This document shows positions 1-5,595 of a stretch of 11,381 bases of DNA, one piece after another. Below the pieces are notes generated by a model, which was not told the DNA's origin, ran no database searches, and saw only the letters and a program-made list of their open reading frames with translations. Source of the DNA: Methanomicrobiales archaeon (GTDB lineage Archaea > Halobacteriota > Methanomicrobia > Methanomicrobiales > JACTUA01); NCBI GenBank assembly GCA_028678635.1, contig JAJRDC010000251.1:1-11381 (forward strand), given 5' to 3'. The translations under genes were made by a program, and so were the position numbers. The first letter of the stretch is position 1, and each line of letters begins with the position of its first letter.

Positions 1-2
1 CT

Positions 3-131
3 CTTCAGCGGAGGCTATCCCGTATCCTGAAGGAGCACGGTATCCCTCGCCGGGATCCGTGGGACTGCCCGCGTATGGATGAAGACTGGTGGGACGCCCC
101 AGTGGGATCTCCGTATTTCCCCTCCTACTGA
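3..131 (+). CDS. Possible C-terminal end of an upstream gene (partial, unrecognised)
   Basis: An open frame enters from the left edge and encodes 42 residues before a TGA at 129-131. I do not recognise the family. The visible tail has a basic segment (LQRRLSRILKEHGIPRR) followed by an acidic, tryptophan-rich stretch (DEDWWDAP) and ends PYFPSY. About 70% of third codon positions are G or C, lower than I would expect for the clear genes here, so the coding call is weak. In its favour, the frame stays open right up to the stop and typical repeat sequence begins only after it. No start codon or domain can be judged from so little. It could also be chance open frame in a noncoding region. Confidence 0.3.
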   Translation, partial: LQRRLSRILKEHGIPRRDPWDCPRMDEDWWDAPVGSPYFPSY

Positions 132-214
132 GGATGAAAGAATCCGCGGTTTCGCCGTTTGCCATATCTGAGCATGATGGGTGACATGACTCAGCCTGTT
201 GGATGACACGGTAC

Positions 215-381
215 GGGTGGGGGCTCTGCCCCCTCCCACCGCCCACCCCCGATGAGGATGTCACGCTACTTCAATGCAAATCAGGAGAAAGGATCACCAG
301 TCCCGATCAACCGGCGGGGGGTGCCCACGCGGCGGGGGCGGAGCCGAAGCGGAGCCCCCGAGAGCGTCACGGTAGTACACC
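215..381. repeat. Composite GC-rich structured repeat, copy 1
   Basis: This has two modules in fixed order. Module P is a hairpin: GGGTGGGGGC (215-224), loop TCT, GCCCCCTCCC (228-237), a 10-bp stem with one T-T mismatch, followed by GATGAGGAT at 251-259. Module Q starts at GATCAACCG (305) and continues with a G-run, GCCCACGCGGCGGGGG and a second stem, GGGGGC (334-339) pairing with GCCCCC (354-359), then GAGAGCGTCAC and AGTACACC to 381. The same two modules recur at 6381-6557 with nearly identical spacing (67 bases from P to Q here, 68 there). The family is unknown to me; a dispersed repeat, a structured RNA or a transcription-boundary element are all possible. Confidence 0.65.
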
Positions 382-430
382 CCAGACGCATGTAACCGTC
401 GTTGACAGATCGGAAGAATCCGAAGGTGTC

Positions 431-500
431 GCGGCGGGGGCAGAGCCGAAGCGGAGCCCCCGAGAGCGTCTCACCAGTACACCACGTACACGGAAAACCG
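431..500. repeat. Second partial copy of module Q
   Basis: Positions 431-470 match 329-368 of copy 1 at 39 of 40 bases, giving a direct-repeat period of 102 bases. The copy includes the stem GGGGGC...GCCCCC and the insert GCCGAAGCGGA that is absent from the copy near 6500. Its tail, GAGCGTCTCACCAGTA then CGGAAA, matches the tail of the 6500 copy better than it matches copy 1. The leading GATCAACCG block is reduced here to GATC at 408, and module P is missing. Confidence 0.65.
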
Positions 501-543
501 CCCCGTTATCATCAACGAATACGATTGGCAAATTGGGGTCGCC

Positions 544-548
544 AAAAA
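544..548 (-). terminator. T-tract terminator of tRNA-Lys
   Basis: On the - strand a run of five T lies 9 bases past the last base of the tRNA (558). Archaeal RNA polymerase terminates at such U-tracts, so this is the likely end of the tRNA transcript. Confidence 0.5.
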
Positions 549-557
549 CAGCAGGAG

Positions 558-631
558 CGGGCCTGAAGGGATTCGAACCCCTGGCCTATGGATTAAGAGT
601 CCATCGCTCTACCTGACTAAGCTACAGGCCC
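558..631 (-). tRNA. tRNA-Lys (anticodon CTT)
   Basis: The - strand folds into a complete 74-base cloverleaf. The acceptor stem is GGGCCTG with CAGGCCC, with discriminator G. The D arm contains GCTTAGTCAGGTAGAGC. The anticodon arm is ATGGA-CTCTTAA-TCCAT with CTT at positions 34-36, reading the lysine codon AAG. A short variable region follows, then a T arm AGGGG-TTCGAAT-CCCTT with one G-T pair. CCA is not encoded and there is no intron in the anticodon loop. The gene stands alone and is transcribed divergently from the DHH-mptE operon. The palindromic TATA box 34 bases upstream of the mature 5' end and the T-tract downstream give it a full transcription unit. The T-loop sequence TTCGAAT and intact stems leave little doubt that it is functional. 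Confidence 0.96.
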
Positions 632-664
632 AGGAAATGACCTAAGACTCTGGTCGGTTTCCGG

Positions 665-672
665 TATTAATA
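665..672. promoter_or_regulatory. Palindromic TATA box serving two divergent units
   Basis: TATTAATA reads the same on both strands and is the only strongly AT-rich octamer in the gap 632-717. Counting about 26 bases from its centre predicts starts near 642 on the - strand, 11 bases before the mature tRNA end, and near 695 on the + strand, 23 bases before the ATG at 718. Both positions are sensible. No separate B-recognition element that would give a direction is obvious to me. Use by both genes is inference. Confidence 0.5.
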
Positions 673-717
673 GTTACGGAATCCCTTATTACGGGGGAGA
701 ATCCATCTCATGTACAT

Positions 718-1827
718 ATGGCCGAAGCGGTGCGCCAGCGGAAGAAGAAGGAAATGGCGGAGGCTCCGCCGAAGGAGCTCCAGGCCCCCCAGCGGGCCCG
801 GAAGCTCCGTGACCTGCTGGCAGGATGGAAAGGCACGCTCGGGATCGTCACCCACACGAACCCGGACCCGGACTCCATCTCCTCGGCCATGGCCCTCTCC
901 GCCATAGCCGCCGAGGCCACCGCCGGCCGGCTGAAGTGCCGGATCCTGTACGGGGGCAACATCGGCCACCAGGAGAACCGGGCCTTCGTGAACCTGCTGG
1001 ACATCAGCATGGAGCGGATTACCCCGCAAGTTCTCTCGGAGTGCACCTACCTGGCCCTGGTGGACTCCTCGGTGCCCGGGATCAACAACGAGCTGCCCCG
1101 GAACACCCCGGTCCACATCGTCATCGACCATCACAAGAACGGCGAGGCCCCGCAGGTGAAGGCCGATTATGTCGATGTCCGGAACGACATCGGGGCTACC
1201 GCCTCCATCATGGTCCAGTACCTGAAGGAGCTGGGCACCCCGGTGAACAAGAAGGTTGCCTCCGCCCTCCTGTATGGGATCCAGGCCGACACCCGGGGGT
1301 TCCGCAGGAACGTGACCCCCGCGGACCTGACCAATGCCGCCTTCCTCCTCCCCCTCACGGACCAGGAACTCCTGGAGAAGATCACATCCCCGGCCATCTC
1401 CCAGGAGACGCTGGACGTCCTGGGCACCGCCATCCGCAACCGCAAGATCCGGAGCGGGTACCTCTTCTCCTCGGTAGGATTCATCAGGAACCGGGACGCC
1501 CTCCCCCAGGCCGCGGACCTGCTCATCAACCTGGAAGGGGTGAACACGGTGCTTGTCTTCGGCATCGGCGACTCCTCCATCTACATCTCGGCCAGGAACC
1601 GGGACATCCGGCTCCACATCGGGAACGTCCTTTCCGAGGCCTATGGCGACATCGGGGATGCCGGCGGGCACCCCAGCATGGCGGCCGCCACCATCCCCCT
1701 CACCTACTTCTCTCTCGTCAAGACCAAGGAGGATCTCCTGACCCTTGTCCTGGACCCCATCCTGCGCAAGTTCATGCGGGTGGTGGGCCTGGAGAAGGAA
1801 GAACACCATGAAATTTTCGAAGTTTGA
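718..1827 (+). CDS. DHH/DHHA1 family phosphoesterase
   Basis: A 369-residue cytoplasmic metal-dependent phosphoesterase of the DHH superfamily, which includes NrnA-type nanoRNases/pAp phosphatases, cyclic-di-AMP phosphodiesterases and RecJ relatives. The DHH domain shows all four metal motifs: HTNPDPDS at 46-53, LVDSS at 114-118, IDHH at 136-139 and ADTRGF at 190-195. The C-terminal DHHA1 substrate-binding domain carries GGH at 316-318. The first 40 residues are basic and low in complexity, a lysine/arginine-rich extension. ATG 718 is chosen because it sits downstream of a promoter and the G-rich, purine-rich GGGGGAGA at 693-700. The ATG at 754 (residue 13) is an alternative that would remove the basic extension. 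The gene leads an operon; its end overlaps mptE by 20 bases. The true substrate cannot be read from the sequence; a small nucleotide or cyclic nucleotide is the family expectation. Confidence 0.9.
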   Translation: MAEAVRQRKKKEMAEAPPKELQAPQRARKLRDLLAGWKGTLGIVTHTNPDPDSISSAMALSAIAAEATAGRLKCRILYGGNIGHQENRAFVNLLDISMERITPQVLSECTYLALVDSSVPGINNELPRNTPVHIVIDHHKNGEAPQVKADYVDVRNDIGATASIMVQYLKELGTPVNKKVASALLYGIQADTRGFRRNVTPADLTNAAFLLPLTDQELLEKITSPAISQETLDVLGTAIRNRKIRSGYLFSSVGFIRNRDALPQAADLLINLEGVNTVLVFGIGDSSIYISARNRDIRLHIGNVLSEAYGDIGDAGGHPSMAAATIPLTYFSLVKTKEDLLTLVLDPILRKFMRVVGLEKEEHHEIFEV

Positions 1828-2437
1828 GGACTGGGAACCCTACTATCTCCAGATCCTCAGCGACTTCGGCCTTGACCGTGCCTCCGACGAAGAGGCGGCC
1901 CGGGTCCTGGACCGGCTCCTCCCCAGGGACTCCCTTCCTCTCCTCCGGCGGAGGATCCGGGGAAAGGCGGTCACGGTCTGCGGGAATGCCCGCTCCCTGG
2001 AAGGGGAGCTGGACCGGCTCAGCGGCGTGGTCGTTGCCGCCGACCGGGCCGCGGACCGGCTGTACAGCCGCGGGATCCGGCCGGCAGCCATTGCCACCGA
2101 CCTGGACGGGGCCACGGAGGCGTTCACGGAGATGAACCGGATGGGAACGGTCATCGTGGTCCATGCCCACGGGGACAACATCCCCCTCCTGGAATGGTGG
2201 GTACCCCGCCTTCCCGGCCCCCTGGTGGGCACCACGCAGGCCCGGCCCGTAGGCCGGGTGCACAACTTCGGTGGTTTCTCCGATGGTGACCGGGCAGTCT
2301 TTCTCGCCCACGCCCTGGAAGCCTCTTCCGTCACCCTGGTGGGCTTTGACCTGGACGATCCGTCGGTGAACCCGGTGAAGCGGAGGAAGCTCCAGTGGGC
2401 ACGGCGGCTGCTCTCCCTTCTGGGCCATGACCTCTAG
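1808..2437 (+). CDS. mptE: 6-hydroxymethyl-7,8-dihydropterin pyrophosphokinase (MptE type)
   Basis: This 209-residue protein matches the archaeal DUF115 pyrophosphokinase family. The family transfers pyrophosphate from ATP to 6-hydroxymethyl-7,8-dihydropterin, an early step in tetrahydromethanopterin (or folate) synthesis. Visible family motifs in order: CGNARSL 58-64, a pterin-region segment ending in TDLDG 97-101, HAHGDN 119-124, GTTQ 141-144, NFGGFSDGDR 153-162 and GFDLDD 179-184, then KRRKLQWAR near the end. The frame is open further upstream, but ATG 1808 is chosen because AAGGAAG lies 7-10 bases before it and conserved sequence starts there. It overlaps the DHH gene by 20 bases and the next gene by 11, so translational coupling is likely. 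One oddity: the stretch usually reading ADGA is ADRA at 78-81. It is unrelated in sequence to bacterial FolK. Confidence 0.9.
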   Translation: MKFSKFEDWEPYYLQILSDFGLDRASDEEAARVLDRLLPRDSLPLLRRRIRGKAVTVCGNARSLEGELDRLSGVVVAADRAADRLYSRGIRPAAIATDLDGATEAFTEMNRMGTVIVVHAHGDNIPLLEWWVPRLPGPLVGTTQARPVGRVHNFGGFSDGDRAVFLAHALEASSVTLVGFDLDDPSVNPVKRRKLQWARRLLSLLGHDL

Positions 2438-4079
2438 TGCCGCGATCCTGGACGGCTACGTGGACGAGCCCGCCTGCCTGGGGGTTCCCCCGTACCTCTC
2501 GCCGCACATCCGGACCTGTGCCGGCGTCCTCCTCGAACGGGAGTACGACCTTCGGTACCTGACCATTGACATGCTCCGCAGGGATCCCGGGCTCCTCCGG
2601 ACCCTGGATCGGGCAGCACTTGTTCTTGTCATTGCGGGGCTCACGGTGCCGGGGAAATACCTGGGCGGAACACCGGCCACCCTTTCGGAGGTGGAGCAGG
2701 TGGGGGCCCGGCTCCGCGGGCCGGTGAAGGTGCTGGGGGGTCCGATCCTCTATGGCTCCTCTGCCGGCGGCGGGAGGAAGGCCACCCGGCGGGAGATCGC
2801 CGGGTATGATGTCTTCCTCCCGGGAAGTCCTGCCGAGGCGCTGGATGACTATCTGGCGGGCAGGGAACCGCGGGGAAAGGGCGACTACGGGAGAAGCAAC
2901 CGGTGGACTGTTGCAGGCGCCCCGGTGATCCGGGAGCACCCGTCCTACCCCCGTGTCATGTGCGAGCTGGAGACCGGCACCGGCTGCCACCGGTCAATTG
3001 CCGGCGGCTGCTCCTTCTGCACGGAGCCCTTCCACGGGCCGCCCCGGTTCCGGGATCCCGCTGCCGTGGCGGCCGAGGCGGGTGCCCTGTACCGGGAGGG
3101 TGCCCGCCATTTCCGCCTGGGCCGGCAGGCCGATCTTCTCACCTACGGAGTTGCGGGTGGCAAGGAGTTCCCCAGGCCGGATCCCGGTGTGCTGGAGCGG
3201 CTCTTCTCCGGGATCCGGGCAGCGGCACCGGATCTCTCCACCCTGCACATCGACAACATGAACCCCGGGACCATCGCCCGCCACGAAGAGGCGTCGGAGG
3301 AGGCCCTCCGGGTGATCGTGGCCCACCATACCCCCGGCGACGTGGCAGCCTTCGGCATGGAGACCGCGGACCCGGAGGTCGTGGTCCGGAACAACCTGAA
3401 GGCCATGCCGGCAGAGGTGATGCGTGCTGTTGAAGTGGTGAACCGTGCAGGGGCCATCCGCAGGGACGGGATCCCGGAGCTCCTCCCAGGTCTCAACTTT
3501 GTCTCAGGCCTTGCCGGGGAGACGGCGGGGACCTTTGCCCGGAACCAGGAGTTCCTGTCAGAGGTCCTTGCCCGGGGCCTGCAGGTGCGGCGGGTGAACC
3601 TCCGGCAGCTGATGCCGTTCCCCGGAACAAGGGCATACGCTGACAACACCCTGGGGAAACATGACCGGGAGTTCCGCAGGTTCAAGGAGTGGGTCCGGAA
3701 GGAGTTCGACCTGCCCATGCTGGCCCGCGTCTTCCCGGCTGGGACCGTTATCCGGTCGGTGGAAGTGGAGCTGCCGGGCCCCACCTCCTTCGGCCGTCCT
3801 ATGGGCTCCTACCCCATCCTTGTGGGAATCCCCCTCGAACTGCCGGTACGGATGGTGCTGGACGCGGTGGTGGTGGACTGGGGGATGCGGTCAGTGACGG
3901 CCCTGCCAGTCCCCGTGGACGTGAACCACCTGCCGGTCCCGGCGTTGCGCTGGTTTCCCGGTGTGGGGAAGAAACGGGCCGCGGCCATCGCTGCAGCACG
4001 CCCCTTCCGGTCCTTGGAGGAGTTCCGAAGGGTGGCGGGTCCCACCCCCCTGGAAGGCCTGCTCTCGTTCCTGCCCTAA
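2427..4079 (+). CDS. Archaeal radical SAM protein with C-terminal helix-hairpin-helix
   Basis: A 550-residue protein of an archaeal radical SAM family resembling MJ1487-type proteins. The N-terminal part (about 5-145) starts DGYVDEPACLGVPPY and looks like the B12-binding-like Rossmann region common in this group. The cluster motif is C187-x7-C195-x2-C198 in CHRSIAGGCSFC, longer than the canonical CX3CX2C. The TIM-barrel core continues through SGLAGET (360-366) and LMPFPGT. Residues about 430-490 look like a TRAM-like beta region. The tail 510-533, with FPGVGKKRAAAIAAARPF, is a helix-hairpin-helix, normally a nucleic-acid binding element. This suggests an RNA or DNA substrate, but no reaction can be assigned. 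The start ATG 2427 lies inside the mptE end and has no clear ribosome site, so coupling to mptE is probable. The next Met (residue 49) would cut conserved sequence. Its stop overlaps the convergent protease gene. Confidence 0.85.
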   Translation: MTSSAAILDGYVDEPACLGVPPYLSPHIRTCAGVLLEREYDLRYLTIDMLRRDPGLLRTLDRAALVLVIAGLTVPGKYLGGTPATLSEVEQVGARLRGPVKVLGGPILYGSSAGGGRKATRREIAGYDVFLPGSPAEALDDYLAGREPRGKGDYGRSNRWTVAGAPVIREHPSYPRVMCELETGTGCHRSIAGGCSFCTEPFHGPPRFRDPAAVAAEAGALYREGARHFRLGRQADLLTYGVAGGKEFPRPDPGVLERLFSGIRAAAPDLSTLHIDNMNPGTIARHEEASEEALRVIVAHHTPGDVAAFGMETADPEVVVRNNLKAMPAEVMRAVEVVNRAGAIRRDGIPELLPGLNFVSGLAGETAGTFARNQEFLSEVLARGLQVRRVNLRQLMPFPGTRAYADNTLGKHDREFRRFKEWVRKEFDLPMLARVFPAGTVIRSVEVELPGPTSFGRPMGSYPILVGIPLELPVRMVLDAVVVDWGMRSVTALPVPVDVNHLPVPALRWFPGVGKKRAAAIAAARPFRSLEEFRRVAGPTPLEGLLSFLP

Positions 4080-5245
4080 GCCTCGCGGAGCTCCATCACC
4101 CGCAGGATATCAGTGCGGGTCACGATCCCTGCGAGCGTGGACCCCTCGACAATGGGGATCCGGCCGATCCCCTGCTGGGTCATCAGCCGGAAGGCCGAGG
4201 TGAGGAGGGCGTCCGGTGGCAGGGTGACGAGCATCCTGGTCATGATGTCCCGGACCTGTTTTGCATCCCGGTCCACTTCGGGGGTACGGTGGACGTCGTC
4301 CAGGGTCACCATGCCAACGAGCACCCCCAGGTCCACGACGGGGAAGGCCAGGTGCTTGGTTGTGTACATCAGCCGGATCAGATCCGGCAGTGGTGTTGTC
4401 GGGGGAACGGTGAGGACGTCCCGGGTCATCACGTCCGTGACCCGGAGGTCCTTGAGCAGCACGTTGTACCGGACCATCATGGACTCCTGGTCGGCCCCGA
4501 TGTAGATGAAGAACGCGATGATGATCAGGATCGGGTTGAAGACGAGAAGGACTCCTGCGATCCCCATGAGCACGGCAAACGCCTTCCCGATGTCGGCGGC
4601 GAGGCGGGTGGCCCGGGCGAGGGGCATCCGGGTGGCGAGGAATGCCCGGAGCACCCGTCCCCCGTCCATGGGAAAGGCCGGGATCAGGTTGAAGGCAAAG
4701 AGCATGATGTTGAGGATCGCGAGGTACCCCAGGATGAAGATGGATACCCCCGCAACGGCCGGGGATATGGCAATGGCAATGACGGTATACGTGAGGATCC
4801 AGAAGAGGATGCCAAGACCCAGGCTGGTCAGGGGGCCGGCGAGGGCCATTGGGAGCTCGTAGTGGGGATCCGGGAGCTCGTCCTCGATGGAGGAGATGCC
4901 CCCCAGGATCAGGAGGGTGATGGAGTGGATCTTGATCCCGTGCCGGAGGGCCAGCAGGGAGTGGGCCAGCTCGTGGACGAGAACCCCGAAGAAGAGCCCC
5001 AGGGCCACCACCACCCCCACTATGTAGGGATTCATGGCCACGGCCACGAGGGAGGTGTCGATGGAGATCTCGGGGAGAAATGTGAAGATCCCTGCCACCG
5101 CGTTGAAGGCTCCCTCGATCACCCGGGCGGTCAGCTCCACGTCCCGCCCGATCAGCCAGGCAAACAGGGGGATGGCAAGGATGAAGCTCACGTGGAGCCT
5201 GATCGGGATCCCGAAGATCTTCCCGATGGAGAGGGACCAGTTCAT
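4076..5245 (-). CDS. Site-2-protease-type membrane metalloprotease with two CBS domains
   Basis: A 389-residue polytopic membrane protein of the M50 family, which cleaves substrate proteins within the membrane. The zinc site is HELAH at 91-95, and the third ligand region is NLIPAFPMDGGR at 186-197 with Asp194. Hydrophobic segments lie at about 19-33, 73-98, 132-160, 165-191 and 222-251. The cytoplasmic tail holds two CBS modules, about 265-320 (VTDVMTRDVLTV) and 332-386 (VRDIMTRMLVTL, then GIGRIPIVEG). CBS pairs usually bind adenine nucleotides, so ligand control of proteolysis is a fair inference. The frame is open 14 codons further upstream, but ATG 5245 fits the usual family N-terminus (WSLSIGKIFGIPIRLH) and lies about 26 bases from a TATA-like CTATAA, implying a leaderless message. 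The substrate is unknown; no partner gene is obvious. Confidence 0.9.
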   Translation of the reverse strand: MNWSLSIGKIFGIPIRLHVSFILAIPLFAWLIGRDVELTARVIEGAFNAVAGIFTFLPEISIDTSLVAVAMNPYIVGVVVALGLFFGVLVHELAHSLLALRHGIKIHSITLLILGGISSIEDELPDPHYELPMALAGPLTSLGLGILFWILTYTVIAIAISPAVAGVSIFILGYLAILNIMLFAFNLIPAFPMDGGRVLRAFLATRMPLARATRLAADIGKAFAVLMGIAGVLLVFNPILIIIAFFIYIGADQESMMVRYNVLLKDLRVTDVMTRDVLTVPPTTPLPDLIRLMYTTKHLAFPVVDLGVLVGMVTLDDVHRTPEVDRDAKQVRDIMTRMLVTLPPDALLTSAFRLMTQQGIGRIPIVEGSTLAGIVTRTDILRVMELREA

Positions 5246-5295
5246 GGGGATACGTATCTTTTTAATGTTATAGAATCTATCTTGCACTGATAGGG
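5246..5295. promoter_or_regulatory. Compact 50-bp divergent promoter region
   Basis: This separates the protease (-) and PRC-barrel (+) genes and is the most AT-rich intergenic stretch in the window. TTATAG at 5268-5273 reads CTATAA on the - strand; its centre is about 26 bases from the protease ATG, predicting a leaderless transcript. TTTTTAAT at 5259-5266 on the + strand predicts a start near 5289, giving a leader of only about 7 bases to ATG 5296. Neither gene has a strong ribosome-binding site, which fits leaderless or very short-leader messages. Confidence 0.5.
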
Positions 5296-5556
5296 ATGAT
5301 CACGCAGATTACCGAGCTTTTCGGGCTTTCCGTGTACACCGATAGGGCGGCCTATGTCGGGGACGTGGAGGACGTGGTGATTGATGTCGATGCCAAGAAG
5401 ATCGACTCGCTGGCCATCGGCAACCTGAATCCCGACTTTGTGGACATCAAGGGGTTCAAGGGGATCAAGGTGCCCTTCCGGATCATCAAGTCCATCGGCG
5501 ACATCATCGTCATCCGCCACCTCGCCCGTCCCTTCAAGGCCGAGAAGGAGATGTGA
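5296..5556 (+). CDS. Small PRC-barrel domain protein
   Basis: An 86-residue single-domain protein with the PRC-barrel fold pattern: ELFGLSVYTDRAAYVGDVEDVVIDVDAK (7-34), a second beta segment IDSLAIGNLN, then IKVPFRIIKSIGDIIVIR (57-74) and a charged tail. There is no signal peptide or membrane segment, so it is cytoplasmic. Proteins of this size and type are widespread in Euryarchaeota, where some (the CdpB group) act with SepF in FtsZ-based division, while others are linked to RNA processing by analogy with RimM. Membership in the CdpB group is possible but cannot be decided here, since no ftsZ or sepF is nearby. The ATG at 5296 is the first available and gives the full domain. Thg1 follows 39 bases downstream in the same direction. 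Confidence 0.85.
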   Translation: MITQITELFGLSVYTDRAAYVGDVEDVVIDVDAKKIDSLAIGNLNPDFVDIKGFKGIKVPFRIIKSIGDIIVIRHLARPFKAEKEM

Positions 5557-5586
5557 GGGGCAGGGATTCTCCGGTTCCCCTCTTTT
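5555..5586 (+). terminator. Possible hairpin terminator after the PRC-barrel gene
   Basis: GAGGGG (5555-5560, overlapping the stop codon) can pair with CCCCTC (5577-5582), followed by TTTT at 5583-5586. The 16-base loop is large and the T-run short. It may terminate, or it may simply sit in a PRC-Thg1 transcript. Confidence 0.25.
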
Positions 5587-5595
5587 CCCCCTCCC

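Larger units (their letters stand above)
132..557. other. Gap without a credible gene; repeat-rich, between convergent units
   Basis: No open frame here looks coding. The left part (132-214) is ordinary sequence with one imperfect inverted repeat, TGAGCATG at 169-176 against CATGACTCA at 185-193. From 215 on, GC-rich structured repeats dominate (listed separately). The right end holds the tRNA terminator tract. The gap lies downstream of the possible + strand gene end and downstream of the tRNA on the - strand, so it separates two converging transcription units. Confidence 0.7.

Noticed and set aside
215..500. CRISPR array
   Set aside because: There are only two copies, 102 bases apart with an unequal, partly conserved interval; no short regular repeat-spacer pattern and no cas genes.
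203..616. Open frame of 137 codons with repeated AEPKRSPRER peptides
   Set aside because: It is produced by the 102-base repeat and runs through the antisense of the tRNA-Lys gene; there is no ribosome site and no recognisable domain.
667..1809. Long antisense frame opposite the DHH gene (380 codons)
   Set aside because: The + strand has all DHH motifs; the antisense frame is low-complexity, rich in G, V, D and P, as expected for the shadow of a GC-rich gene.
3689..5290. 533-codon + frame spanning the radical SAM 3' end and the protease
   Set aside because: Its composition (G, D, E, H, P) is that of a shadow frame, and both overlapped genes have convincing motifs.
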